From Phytophthora colocasiae (Eukaryota > Oomycota > Peronosporomycetes > Peronosporales > Peronosporaceae): DNA of 64,000 nucleotides. The stretch is from contig JAGKQI010000048.1 of assembly GCA_018806915.1 (NCBI GenBank), forward strand, positions 124,001 to 188,000, read 5' to 3'. The notes beneath the pieces were generated by a model. The model made no database searches. It was not told the origin of the DNA and was given only the letters and a program-made list of their open reading frames with translations. The position numbers and the translations under genes are program-made. This document shows positions 31,766 through 42,073 of the stretch, piece after piece. Numbering within the stretch: the stretch's first letter is position 1; each line of letters starts with the position of its first letter.

Positions 31766-32790
31766 ACGCCGACGATGATGGATTTGTGCTGCTCGGCACA
31801 AGAGATGCTGAGGGCGGAGGCACCCTGAACTGCGGTAGTCCGAGCAACTTGTGCTCTGCTCCCAGTGACGCCGTCCCTTGCTACGACATGTACCTGGTCC
31901 GTTACGATGGATCCACAGAAACGTGGGCCACTAAGTTGACGTCATCCAGCTCGTCCCTGCCACCATACTCTACTTCTGCTACGGGTGAGGAGGTGTACAT
32001 GATTTGGTGGTACGCTCACCACGGTCGTCTTGCATACGACGGCTCCAACTGGGCCGCCTACTTCGGTTGTGCGCTATCCGTGTCGGAAGATTCCTGTATT
32101 AACATCCACCAGGGCGATCGCATGAAGGCTGTCGACTCCACGGGTTCTGTTACGTCAGATACGGATTCGTTCGACTGGGGCTGCTCGCACTCTGGTTACG
32201 AACGTATCACGTACGATAACCGCACGGACGACTACAAGATGATCTGTAAGACGGACAGCAACAATCGCATTATGCCCCCGAACGACTGGGATACCACGAT
32301 TTATCCGGTAGACTTAGACGCTGCCAACCTGGGCGACATCGTACCGGACAGTGACTCCTCCAGCAAGAAGTACTGGGCCACCGTCAGCAACAGCACGTCC
32401 GACAGTGATGCAGACAACGCGCGCGTGCATTTGATCCATTTTTCCATGGACGCCGCGGCGAGTGACGACATTATTCTGGGCGGGACGGACACCAACGAGC
32501 GCGCGCCACATCTGGCATCTATCGGCGACGGCGGTCTGCTCGCTATGTGGGAGGGCAGCTCTACCAGCGGTGACCTCGAATACGAATCAAGTGGACGCAC
32601 GATCTACGCTCAGGTCCTGGACGCCTCGACGGGCTCAGCGATCAGTGAGAAGATTACAGTGAGCAGCAAGGTGATTGGCAACCGCTACCAGGCGTTGAAG
32701 ACGTATCCAGACGGTACATGTAGCGTAGCGTACCTGTCCATGGGCACGACCAGCACGTCCGTACAGGTTGTGCGTTTCTTCGGATGCTAA
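31766..32790 (+). pseudogene. SPL5, second part
   Basis: Continues the SPL domain directly after the MULE target duplication: HADDDGFVLLGTRDAEGGG, CYDMYLVRYDGSTETWATKL, INIHQGDRMKAV, WGCSHSGYERITYD, and on to VQVVRFFGC and TAA at 32788-32790. No frameshift is seen. It differs from the other copies by small insertions (for example DSDSSSKKYWATVSNSTSD). Without excision of both elements it has no promoter or start. Confidence 0.9.
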
Positions 32791-33140
32791 GAGCTCGAGT
32801 GTTGTAGCGTATAGATGTTTGTACTTGTGTCTGCAAGCTTTTAGGCAATCAAACGCGTAATGCTTACCGGTAACCATACTATTGTTGGTGTTACTCTCTA
32901 CAATGACAAACAATCTACATGTAATTGCTAAACCCGACGCGTTCCGTTGTTAACTAAATCAAAGGTACAAGAAGAACTGAAACAAGTCTTAGCGAAATCT
33001 AAAGGAATATGATCTCTTCACATTTAGGTTCAAGCCGGCCTCCATCCAGCTTGCAGTCTAACATCTATGATGTTACATCATACGCACAACAATATTCTAG
33101 TCGTTCTTCATCATTAAGAACATACGAGACTAATCTCGTC
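32791..33140. other. Intergenic between convergent SPL5 and SPL6
   Basis: 350 bp holding the 3' untranslated regions of both genes. No other feature seen. Confidence 0.5.
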
Positions 33141-35258
33141 TTAGCAGCCGTAGAAGCGCACCACCTGCAGCGAGGTGTCCGAAGCGCCCTTCGACAGGTA
33201 TGCCACACTGCCGTCCGGGTACGACTTCAGAGCCTGGTAGCGGTTGCCCACCACAGACTTGTCCACCGTCACCTTCTCACTGATAGACTTGCCGCTCGAC
33301 GCGTCCAAAACCTGCGCGTAGATCGTGCGGTCACCGCCCTCGGCCAGGTCGCCGCCCGAAGAGCTGCCCTCCCACATGGCCAGCAGACCGCCGCTGCCGA
33401 TCGACGCCAGGTGAGGAGCGCGCTCGTTCGCGTCCGTGCCGCCCAGCGTGATGTCGTCGCTCGCCTTGGCGTTCAGCGCGAAGTGGATCAGGTGCACCTT
33501 GGCGTTGTCGCCGTTGCCGTTGCTCACCGTCGCCCAGTACTTGGACGCCGCACCGCTAGGCACGATATCACCCAGGTTCGAAGCGGCCAGATCCACCGGG
33601 TAGATGGTTGTGTCCCAGTCCTTGGGCGGCATGATGCGGTTGTTGCTGTCCGTCTTACAGATGGCCGCGAAGTTGTCCGTGCGGTTGTCGTACGTGACGC
33701 GCTCGTAGCCGGAGTGCGAGCAGCCCCAGTCGAACGAGTCCTCGTTCGCCGTGATCTTGCCGGACGCGTCCACCACCTTCATACGGTCACCCTGGTGGAT
33801 GTTGATGCAGCCGCCCTCGGACGTCGAGATGGCGGCGCCGAAGTACGCGGCCCAGTTCTTGCCGTCGAACGCGATACGGCCGTGGTGGGCGTACCACCAG
33901 ATCATGTACACATCGGGGCCGGTCTTGCCCGTCGAGTAAGGCGGCAGCGACGCACTGGACGACGTCAGCTTGGTGGCCCACGTCTCCTTCGTGCCATCGT
34001 AGCGGACCATGTACATGTCGTAGCAAGGTACGGCCGGACTGGGAGCCGATCCACAAAGGTTGCTCGGGTTACCGCAGTTCAGAGTGCCTCCACCCTCAGC
34101 GTCTCTCGTTCCCAGGATCACGAAACCCTTCTCATCAGCGTAAATGTCGGCAAAGTCGTGAAGCGGGACCTTGACGGTGCTGCCACTCACAAGCTTGTCG
34201 CTGGCGTCCAGCTCCTGGACGATGATGCTGTCACCGCTCTGGAAGGCGATGCGCGAACCGCCTGACGGGATGGCGGCGATGGCGACCGGCTTGAGGGCCA
34301 CCTCGTCCTCGTTGGCGTCCACGCTGACACCCACGTCAACCTTGGTGATCTCGATGCGGGGCTTGGCGCACAGCTTCGAGTTGTCGCCCAGAGAGGTCGA
34401 CGGCTTGGTGGTGGCGGCCGTGGTGGAGTTGTTGGAGCTGGATCCGCTTGCGCTGGAGCTCGAAGCAATCGTGGGGGCCGTGGTGGTGGTCTTGGGTACC
34501 TCCGTGAACGTCAGGGAAGTGTCAGCGTCGCCGGCGGTCTCGGAGGAGGAAGCGACGTCAGTCTTTTGCGACGCGCCCGAACCAGAGGCGGAGGGGAGAC
34601 CCTGCTTGGTGTCGTCGCCATTCGAACCCTGCTGAATCGGAGAGTCTGTGGTGGATTCCTGGCTGGCACCGACGTCCGAACCCTGCTGGATAGGGGAGTC
34701 CGTAGCGGATCCCTGGCTGTTGCCATACTCAGGGAAGTCGGGCGTGGGACCGCTGTAGCTGCTAGTGAACGAGGCGTCCGATGGTGCAGATCCCTGCTGA
34801 ATCGGGGTGTCCGGGGACGATCCCTGGCTGGCGCCGACATCCGAGCCCTGCTGGATCGGAGACTCCGGGGACGATTCGTCGCTGGCACCAACGTCCGAAC
34901 CCAGGGGCTGGATCGTGGAGTCCGGTGATGAACCCTGGCTGGCACCGACGTCCGAACCCTGCTGGATCGGAGACTCCGGGGACGATTCGTCGCTGGCGCC
35001 AACGTCCGAACCCAGGGGCTGGATCGTGGAGTCCGGTGATGAACCCTGGCTGGCACCGACGTCCGAGCCCTGCTGGATCGGAGACTCCGGAGACGAGCCG
35101 CTCGAGGTGTAGGACGACGAACTGCTGGGCGTGGCAACGGTGACGTCGGGCACAACAGGCTCCGGGGTCACCATGGTGCACTTCTCGTCAGCGGCAGCGA
35201 AGCCGTTGCAGGCGGCAAGTGCGACGGCGGACGCGATCAGGACGTTATACAGACGCAT
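33141..35258 (-). CDS. SPL6, secreted propeller-like protein, 705 aa, intact
   Basis: Start chosen at MRLYNVLIASAVALAACNGF (35258), a good signal peptide just below a core promoter. The open frame extends 27 codons upstream, but those overlap the promoter. The linker (about 30-296) is built of repeats: SPESPIQQGSDVGASQGS alternating with SPDSTIQPLGSDVGASDES, then shorter variants. The SPL domain runs from about Cys297 (CAKPRIEITKVDVGVSV) to VVRFYGC. Third codon positions are strongly G/C. It forms one arm of a large palindrome with SPL7. Confidence 0.85.
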   Translation of the reverse strand: MRLYNVLIASAVALAACNGFAAADEKCTMVTPEPVVPDVTVATPSSSSSYTSSGSSPESPIQQGSDVGASQGSSPDSTIQPLGSDVGASDESSPESPIQQGSDVGASQGSSPDSTIQPLGSDVGASDESSPESPIQQGSDVGASQGSSPDTPIQQGSAPSDASFTSSYSGPTPDFPEYGNSQGSATDSPIQQGSDVGASQESTTDSPIQQGSNGDDTKQGLPSASGSGASQKTDVASSSETAGDADTSLTFTEVPKTTTTAPTIASSSSASGSSSNNSTTAATTKPSTSLGDNSKLCAKPRIEITKVDVGVSVDANEDEVALKPVAIAAIPSGGSRIAFQSGDSIIVQELDASDKLVSGSTVKVPLHDFADIYADEKGFVILGTRDAEGGGTLNCGNPSNLCGSAPSPAVPCYDMYMVRYDGTKETWATKLTSSSASLPPYSTGKTGPDVYMIWWYAHHGRIAFDGKNWAAYFGAAISTSEGGCINIHQGDRMKVVDASGKITANEDSFDWGCSHSGYERVTYDNRTDNFAAICKTDSNNRIMPPKDWDTTIYPVDLAASNLGDIVPSGAASKYWATVSNGNGDNAKVHLIHFALNAKASDDITLGGTDANERAPHLASIGSGGLLAMWEGSSSGGDLAEGGDRTIYAQVLDASSGKSISEKVTVDKSVVGNRYQALKSYPDGSVAYLSKGASDTSLQVVRFYGC

Positions 35259-35310
35259 GGTGGTTTGTTTCTTGGTCTTGCTTGGGCGGAGGAGGTTGTC
35301 GCCGTTGAAA

Positions 35311-35326
35311 GCCAATTGGAAAATGA
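35311..35326 (-). promoter_or_regulatory. Core promoter of SPL6
   Basis: TCATTTTCCAATTGGC on the minus strand, about 53-68 bp upstream of the ATG. TTCGAAC lies about 30 bp further upstream (35355-35361). Both are shared with SPL7, SPL8 and SPL11. Confidence 0.65.
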
Positions 35327-36026
35327 TATGAAAAGACACGTTGACGCATTTTCATTCGAACAGCCAAAGCCCCAACTTGAGACTGTGGCTGGGGGACAGA
35401 GAGCGTTGCTGTACAGGTACGGTACCGGTATTCGTGCAAGCGGTTCATGCCCCAGCTGTACATGTAGCAACAGCGTTTTTGGCGGTTGTAGCGCGGATCT
35501 TGATGTGTCGTCTTCTCGACCCCGCAGCAACCAAGAGTGCCTCCTTCTTTTCCAGCATCTGTCAATTTCAGATCGCAGGAGATTGACAAACATCAGCGCA
35601 AGCGTGGCGCCGGTCGCCTCGTCAAGAAGTTGTGCAAATGTGACGCACAACCCACAATATATTCTCTCATTAACTTTCATCCAGGGCAATTGCTCCAGGT
35701 AAAAGCTTTCTACAGAGTCTGTGGATAGTTATGCAAAAATGATGTAGACAGCATTATTCCTGTAACGATCTGTCGATCGATCGTGAAACTAAGCAACATT
35801 TCAAACGCCACGATGACCCTGGAGTCTTTGACGCGGCTGGTCTCCACGGTCACAGCAGGCTAAAACGCGGGATCTGGCCATGTCAGGGTTAAACTTTGTC
35901 CTGGTAACGTCACCACAGCTGTTCCAACTAAGGTGTAAAACGCGTGAGCTGTGTTGTTACAGTATGGTACTGCTTCGTTCATTAAAATATGCGTTTCCAA
36001 CGTAAGCACAGATACTAAGTATTAGT

Positions 36027-36216
36027 CTAGTACTGCCTAGTCTAGTACAGTCTAGTACAGTCTAGTACAGTATAGTACAAGTCTAGTACTGCCTAGTCTA
36101 GTACAGTCTAGTACAGTCTAGTACAGTCTAGTACTAAGTCTAGTACTTAGTCTAGTACAGTCTAGTACTAGTCTAGTACTGCCAACGAAAAACAACAGTA
36201 GATTACTTGGAGTCTA
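36027..36216. repeat. Palindrome spacer made of TCTAGTAC repeats
   Basis: About 190 bp dominated by units of TCTAGTAC followed by AG, TGCC or AAG. The core CTAGTAC is itself close to palindromic, so the spacer can fold on either strand. Confidence 0.9.
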
Positions 36217-36915
36217 ACTAATACTTAGTGTCTGTGCTTACGTTGGAAACGCATATTTTAATGAACGAAGCAGTACCATACTGTAACAACACAGCTCACG
36301 CGTTTTACACCTTAGTTGGAACAGCTGTGGTGACGTTACCAGGACAAAGTTTAACCCTGACATGGCCAGATCCCGCGTTTTAGCCTGCTGTGACCGTGGA
36401 GACCAGCCGCGTCAAAGACTCCAGGGTCATCGTGGCGTTTGAAATGTTGCTTAGTTTCACGATCGATCGACAGATCGTTACAGGAATAATGCTGTCTACA
36501 TCATTTTTGCATAACTATCCACAGACTCTGTAGAAAGCTTTTACCTGGAGCAATTGCCCTGGATGAAAGTTAATGAGAGAATATATTGTGGGTTGTGCGT
36601 CACATTTGCACAACTTCTTGACGAGGCGACCGGCGCCACGCTTGCGCTGATGTTTGTCAATCTCCTGCGATCTGAAATTGACAGATGCTGGAAAAGAAGG
36701 AGGCACTCTTGGTTGCTGCGGGTCGAGAAGACGACACATCAAGATCCGCGCTACAACCGCCAAAAACGCTGTTGCTACATGTACAGCTGGGGCATGAACC
36801 GCTTGCACGAATACCGGTACCGTACCTGTACAGCAACGCTCTCTGTCCCCCAGCCACAGTCTCAAGTTGGGGCTTTGGCTGTTCGAATGAAAATGCGTCA
36901 ACGTGTCTTTTCATA

Positions 36916-36931
36916 TCATTTTCCAATTGGC
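36916..36931 (+). promoter_or_regulatory. Core promoter of SPL7
   Basis: TCATTTTCCAATTGGC, identical to that of SPL6, 53 bp before the ATG at 36984. Confidence 0.6.
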
Positions 36932-36983
36932 TTTCAACGGCGACAACCTCCTCCGCCCAAGCAAGACCAAGAAACAAACCACC

Positions 36984-39093
36984 ATGCGTCTGTATAACGT
37001 CCTGATCGCGTCCGCCGTCGCACTTGCCGCCTGCAACGGCTTCGCTGCCGCTGACGAGAAGTGCACCATGGTGACCGGAGCCTGTTGTGCCCGACGTCAC
37101 CGTTGCCACGCCCAGCAGTTCGTCGTCCTACACCTCGAGCGGCTCGTCTCCGGAGTCTCCGATCCAGCAGGGCTCGGACGTCGGTGCCAGCCAGGGTTCA
37201 TCACCGACTCCACGATCCAGCCCTGGGTTCGGACGTTGGCGCCAGCGACGAATCGTCCCCGGAGTCTCCGATCCAGCAGGGTTCGGACGTCGGTGCCAGC
37301 CAGGGTTCATCACCGACTCCACGATCCAGCCCTGGGTTCGGACGTTGGTGCCAGCGACGAATCGTCCCCGGAGTCTCCGATCCAGCAGGGCTCGGATGTC
37401 GGCGCCAGCCAGGATCGTCCCCGGACACCCTGATTCAGCAGGGATCTGCACCATCGGACGCCTCGTTCACTAGCAGCCAGCAGCGGTCCCACGCCCGACT
37501 TCCTGAGTATGGCAACAGCCAGGGATCCGCTACGGACTCCCCTATCCAGCAGGGTTCGGACGTCGGTGCCAGCCAGGAATCCACCACAGACTCTCCGATT
37601 CAGCAGGGTTCGAATGGCGACGACACCAAGCAGGGTCTCCCCTCCGCCTCTGGTTCGGGCGCGTCGCAAAAGACTGACGTCGCTTCCTCCTCCGAGACCG
37701 CCGGCGACGCTGACACTTCCCTGACGTTCACGGAGGTACCCAAGACCACCACCACGGCCCCCACGGTTGCTTCGAGCTCCAGCGCAAGCGGATCCAGCTC
37801 CAACAACTCCACCACGGCCGCCACCACCAAGCCGTCGACCTCTCTGGGCGACAACTCGAAGCTGTGCGCCAAGCCCCGCATCGAGATCACCAAGGTTGAC
37901 GTGGGTGTCAGCGTGGACGCCAACGAGGACGAGGTGGCCCTCAAGCCGGTCGCCATCGCCGCCATCCCGTCAGGCGGTTCGCGCATCGCCTTCCAGAGCG
38001 GTGACAGCATCATCGTCCAGGAGCTGGACGCCAGCGACAAGCTTGTGAGTGGCAGCACCGTCAAGGTCCCGCTTCACGACTTTGCCGACATTTACGCTGA
38101 TGAGAAGGGTTTCGTGATCCTGGGAACGAGAGACGCTGAGGGTGGAGGCACTCTGAACTGCGGTAACCCGAGCAACCTTTGTGGATCGGCTCCCAGTCCG
38201 GCCGTACCTGCTACGACATGTACATGGTCCGCCATGATGGCACGAAGGAGACGTGGGCCACCAAGCTGACGTCGTCCAGTGCGTCGCTGCCGCCTTACTC
38301 GACGGGCAAGACCGGCCCCGATGTGTACATGATCTGGTGGTACGCCCACCACGGCCGTATCGCGTTCGACGGCAAGAACTGGGCCGCGTACTTCGGCGCC
38401 GCCATCTCGACGTCCGAGGGCGGCTGCATCAACATCCACCAGGGTGACCGTATGAAGGTGGTGGACGCGTCCGGCAAGATCACGGCGAACGAGGACTCGT
38501 TCGACTGGGGCTGCTCGCACTCCGGCTACGAGCGCGTCACGTACGACAACCGCACGGACAACTTCGCGGCCATCTGTAAGACGGACAGCAACAACCGCAT
38601 CATGCCGCCCAGGACTGGGGCACAACCATCTACCCGGTGGATCTGGCCGCTTCGAACCTGGGTGATATCGTGCCTCAGCGGTGCGGCGTCCAAGTACTGG
38701 GCGACGGTGAGCACCGGCAACGGCGACACCGCCAAGGTACACCGGATCCACTTCGCGCTGAACGCCAAGGCGAGCGACGACATCCCGCTGGGCGGCACGG
38801 ACGCGAACGAGCGCGCTCCTCACCTGGCGTCGATCGGCAGCGGCGGTCTGCTGGCCATGTGGGAGGGCAGCTCTTCGGGCGGCGACCTGGCCGAGGGCGG
38901 TGACCGCACGATCTACGCGCAGGTTTTGGACGCGTCGAGCGGCAAGTCTATCAGTGAGAAGGTGACGGTGGACAAGTCTGTGGTGGGCAACCGCTACCAG
39001 GCTCTGAAGTCGTACCCGGACGGCAGTGTGGCATACCTGTCGAAGGGCGCTTCGGACACCTCGCTGCAGGTGGTGCGCTTCTACGGCTGTTAA
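36984..39093 (+). pseudogene. SPL7, inverted copy of SPL6 with several frameshifts
   Basis: Starts with the SPL6 signal peptide (MRLYNVLIASAVALAACNGF), then loses frame at GTGACCGGAG (SPL6 has GTGACCCCGGAG). Further single-base losses occur in each linker repeat, at GTACCTGC near 38210 and at GCCCAGGACTGG near 38610. In between, long stretches of the SPL domain are readable in shifting frames to the normal end VVRFYGC. Its 3' untranslated region matches SPL8 and SPL10 rather than SPL6. The pattern of homopolymer losses makes sequence error a serious alternative to true decay. Confidence 0.8.
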
Positions 39094-39560
39094 GAAGATA
39101 TCCGTGTAGAGTAGGCATGTGGGTCGTGTCTTTAGATGTGAGTTCAATACACAATTTTAAAATTCTGTTGCAGTCGTGACCTGTGTTTTTTCGTCTCCAG
39201 ACCGTAACGACCATCGCCTTGTAATACAACGTAGTAAAGTAGTGTTAATACATGTAATATCGTGCTCTGTACCACACACAAAACTCTGCAGTTAATAGCC
39301 TGCTATGTTTTTAAAACATATTATACATACCGACATTGGTACTCAATAACCCGACGCAGGCGGAAGTTGAACCACTACGGTGGCTAGGCGAAACGCGTTC
39401 ACAATACAATAAATATACATACTCAAACAAATTAAGCACGTTAAAATATAATATTTTTATTTGTAGATTTAATATTCAATAATTCTTTTTTGGGATAATA
39501 AAAATAGAGATAATAAAAAATATATACCAATAGATTCGAAAAATAAAAATAATGTACCAA

Positions 39561-41929
39561 ATACTTACAAAATAAAAATAATATACCAAATACCAACTTC
39601 AAATCGAGATGTATGTAAAGGCGAAGGACCATTTGGAAGGAGAACCGGAATGTATCAATGGCCTAATGCGATATGGCCGGTTTGATGACTGAATGGTCAC
39701 TGGATCGATCCTTGCAAGTGTCATTATTTAATTGTCCCTATGAAACTGTCCCAAGTCCCGACGATATGAAAGACCCCTTGCCACACGACATAGAACTGTT
39801 AACGCGACCGATTGTGTGAAGAGTGGAGCTTGATTGGTCGCCAGTACACTTCGTGCTTCGAGCCGGACACGCAACTGGAAGATCTTCGAGTGCAATAAGA
39901 CTCCATAAGACGATATCGCTTCCGTGACCAGGTGTACAGAGATCAACCGCCCACTATGAGAAGCAGAGAGCTGAGAAAAACACTTTTTTGTTCACTGAAT
40001 ATTTTGGATTTGCCATGTGTTGTTAGGATCCTCCCTGGCGATTTCCATGCCTCCACATTCCAAGTCTTCATCTTTCAGCACTGTAGACACGGTCAGGACA
40101 AAATGGAGAGCGATGATGACCAGTCGTGGGTGAACTTCTTCGATAAACAGAGCTACACTAGCAAACAAGACATCGTTCAAGCCGTGATCCTATACAACAG
40201 CACCATGAATAGACCGTTTCGAGTGATTTCAAGCGACAAGAGGCGTTACAAGGCAAAATGCACGCAGGAAGGTTACGCGTTTGTGGTGCAGTTCGCGTTT
40301 TCGCAGACTTTCCGTCCGCCTACGAAGTTCATCCGGCATTCCTGTGCGCTGTCCGAGGCCACCAAGTCTTCACGCCGTGAAGCAACTGGGAAACAGATTG
40401 CATTGAACCCCATGGTGCGCGAGATGCTAGTAGCAACGGGTAGGGCATTGCGTCCTGTTGCTATTCAGCAACAGCTGAATATGGCTGGAATTACAGCTTC
40501 ATATATGAACTGTGTGCATGCACTTCGACGCCTACAGCTTGAGTTTTTCGGCAGTGACGCTGACCAGTATACGCTTCTTCCCTCTTATATCGACGAACTG
40601 AACCGTCGCGGCCACAAGACCAGCATTGAACTCACGGGTGGAGTTTTCAAGCGTGTGTGGATTGCCTTTAGAGAGGGAATCGAAGCCTATACACCTTACC
40701 ATGAGCGTGGGATGGCTGTGGATGGCACCTCCCTAAAAACGTCCATTGGCGGTGTCCTGCTGGTCGCGTGCTTTCGTAACGGAAATAACGAGATTCAGAT
40801 TGTTGGTGTCGGCGTCGTCGCAGTGGAGAATGAAGACAACTGGACATGGTTCTTAGCTAATCTACTTCCACACCTCCGGCCATCACCCGCATTCCTGATT
40901 TCAGACCGCGACAAGGGCCTGGTCAATGCAACAAAGGCAACAGCACCAGATATCCCGCACTTCTATTGCTTCCGGCATCTGATGGAAAACTTCAACAAGA
41001 AATTCAAGTCTAAGCAGTTGAAGGCGCTAGCGTGGGCAATGGCACGTGCGCGGACAGTACTGGAGTATGACAAAGCGGCTGCTGACCTCTCTGCAATGAA
41101 TGAGAGCGCAACCAAGTGGCTACATGAGATAGGAAAGGAAAAGTGGACTACCGCTTACAGTCCGTGTACCCGGTTCAACACCCTGACTTCGAACAATGTG
41201 GAATCAGTCAACGGCGCACTGAAGGGTATTCGCAGTCTTCCGATCCTGGACTGTCTTATGGAGATTGAACGTTATGTGGCAAGGAAGTGGTTGGAGAACA
41301 CAAAAAAGGCGGATATCTGGGGCGAGTTGACACGTTACGCGTCGCGCAGGACAGACAAGGTGCTTGAAGACACCGTCAGCGGTTCCATCGAGGCAAACTC
41401 CTCCACAAGCTATGTTGTGGAAATCAAGCGTGGAGTCGGAAGTATCTCTCTCAAGTTTGCACTCCAACTATGCGACGGCGTGGTAAAACGCTTGTGTGGG
41501 TACTTCGAGGACGCTGGCGCTGGTAGATTGAAGGAGATGACAAAGATTCTATCGTGGTCCTGGAAAACGGCAGTCTTCCGCGAAGCCTACGCGGAGCAGG
41601 CCCGCACTACCATCCTGCCTCTAGTGCTCAAGGATGCGCTTACTCGTGGTGAATACAGGGCCCCCGGAATTCCAAAAAAACGTGGTCGCCCAAAGAAAAA
41701 GCGCATTCCGTCACAGCAGGCAACAGAATCACTGAGAAAGCAAATTCGTCGTTGCGGGATATGTAAGCAAGTTGGCCACAACCGGAAGAGCTGCACTCAG
41801 CCGTCCTAAACGCTCTTGCTGACCACCATTTGTATGATGCATGTAGAGGTTTTTCTCCCAAATTGGGTTTTCCTTGCTAAAAGAAATACACAAAACTGCT
41901 TGGTACATTTTTTTTATTTTGTAAGTATA
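39561..41929 (+). mobile_element. Second MULE-type element with an intact transposase
   Basis: The ends are a 29-bp inverted repeat with two mismatches: ATACTTACAAAATAAAAA at 39561 inward, and its reverse complement ending at 41929. It encloses a complete MULE transposase. No convincing target duplication was found, and the left end lies in an AT-rich stretch with repeated TACCAA units, so the exact left boundary is uncertain. It lies between SPL7 and SPL8, whose 3' flanks are inverted copies of each other. Confidence 0.65.
40103..41809 (+). CDS. MULE transposase, 568 aa, intact
   Basis: Start chosen at MESDDDQSWVNFFDKQSY; an upstream ATG at 39956 is also in frame. The N-terminal region (about 1-110) resembles the MULE/FAR1 zinc-binding type. 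The MULE catalytic core has Asp207 (MAVDGTSLK), Asp268 (FLISDRDKG) and Glu367 (NNVESVNGAL). Near the end a basic stretch (KKRGRPKKKR) precedes a zinc knuckle CGICKQVGHNRKSC. No stop or frameshift interrupts it, so the element could still move. It would cut and paste related elements in the nucleus. Confidence 0.9.
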   Translation: MESDDDQSWVNFFDKQSYTSKQDIVQAVILYNSTMNRPFRVISSDKRRYKAKCTQEGYAFVVQFAFSQTFRPPTKFIRHSCALSEATKSSRREATGKQIALNPMVREMLVATGRALRPVAIQQQLNMAGITASYMNCVHALRRLQLEFFGSDADQYTLLPSYIDELNRRGHKTSIELTGGVFKRVWIAFREGIEAYTPYHERGMAVDGTSLKTSIGGVLLVACFRNGNNEIQIVGVGVVAVENEDNWTWFLANLLPHLRPSPAFLISDRDKGLVNATKATAPDIPHFYCFRHLMENFNKKFKSKQLKALAWAMARARTVLEYDKAAADLSAMNESATKWLHEIGKEKWTTAYSPCTRFNTLTSNNVESVNGALKGIRSLPILDCLMEIERYVARKWLENTKKADIWGELTRYASRRTDKVLEDTVSGSIEANSSTSYVVEIKRGVGSISLKFALQLCDGVVKRLCGYFEDAGAGRLKEMTKILSWSWKTAVFREAYAEQARTTILPLVLKDALTRGEYRAPGIPKKRGRPKKKRIPSQQATESLRKQIRRCGICKQVGHNRKSCTQPS

Positions 41930-42073
41930 ACAACTTAGAACGTTGTATAACAAAGCGATGGTGTGGACGTTACGCGAAAAATACAGGTCACGACTGCAAC
42001 AGAATTAAAAAATTGTGTATTGAACTCACATCTAAAGACACGACCCACATGCCTACTCCACACGGATATCTTC

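Larger units (their letters stand above)
33141..36026. repeat. Left arm of a large palindrome
   Basis: About 2.9 kb containing SPL6 and about 770 bp upstream. It matches 36217-39093 in inverted orientation. The match ends exactly at the SPL6 stop codon on one side and at TAAGTATTAGT on the spacer side. Confidence 0.9.
36217..39093. repeat. Right arm of the large palindrome
   Basis: Inverted copy of 33141-36026, containing SPL7. It differs from the left arm mostly by one- or two-base losses in homopolymer runs plus some substitutions. Confidence 0.9.

Noticed and set aside
33009..34265. Long plus-strand frame of 418 codons antisense to SPL6
   Set aside because: It is the antisense of a G/C-biased coding region; similar long antisense frames recur opposite SPL7, SPL8, SPL9, SPL10 and SPL11 with arginine- and valine-rich, non-protein-like sequence.
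36027..36216. Regular TCTAGTAC units resembling a CRISPR array
   Set aside because: Units are contiguous with no unique spacers, and the genome is eukaryotic.
39430..39632. Very AT-rich stretch as a replication origin
   Set aside because: It is made of TACCAA/AAATAAAAA repeats that match the MULE end; no origin signal can be defined from sequence alone.
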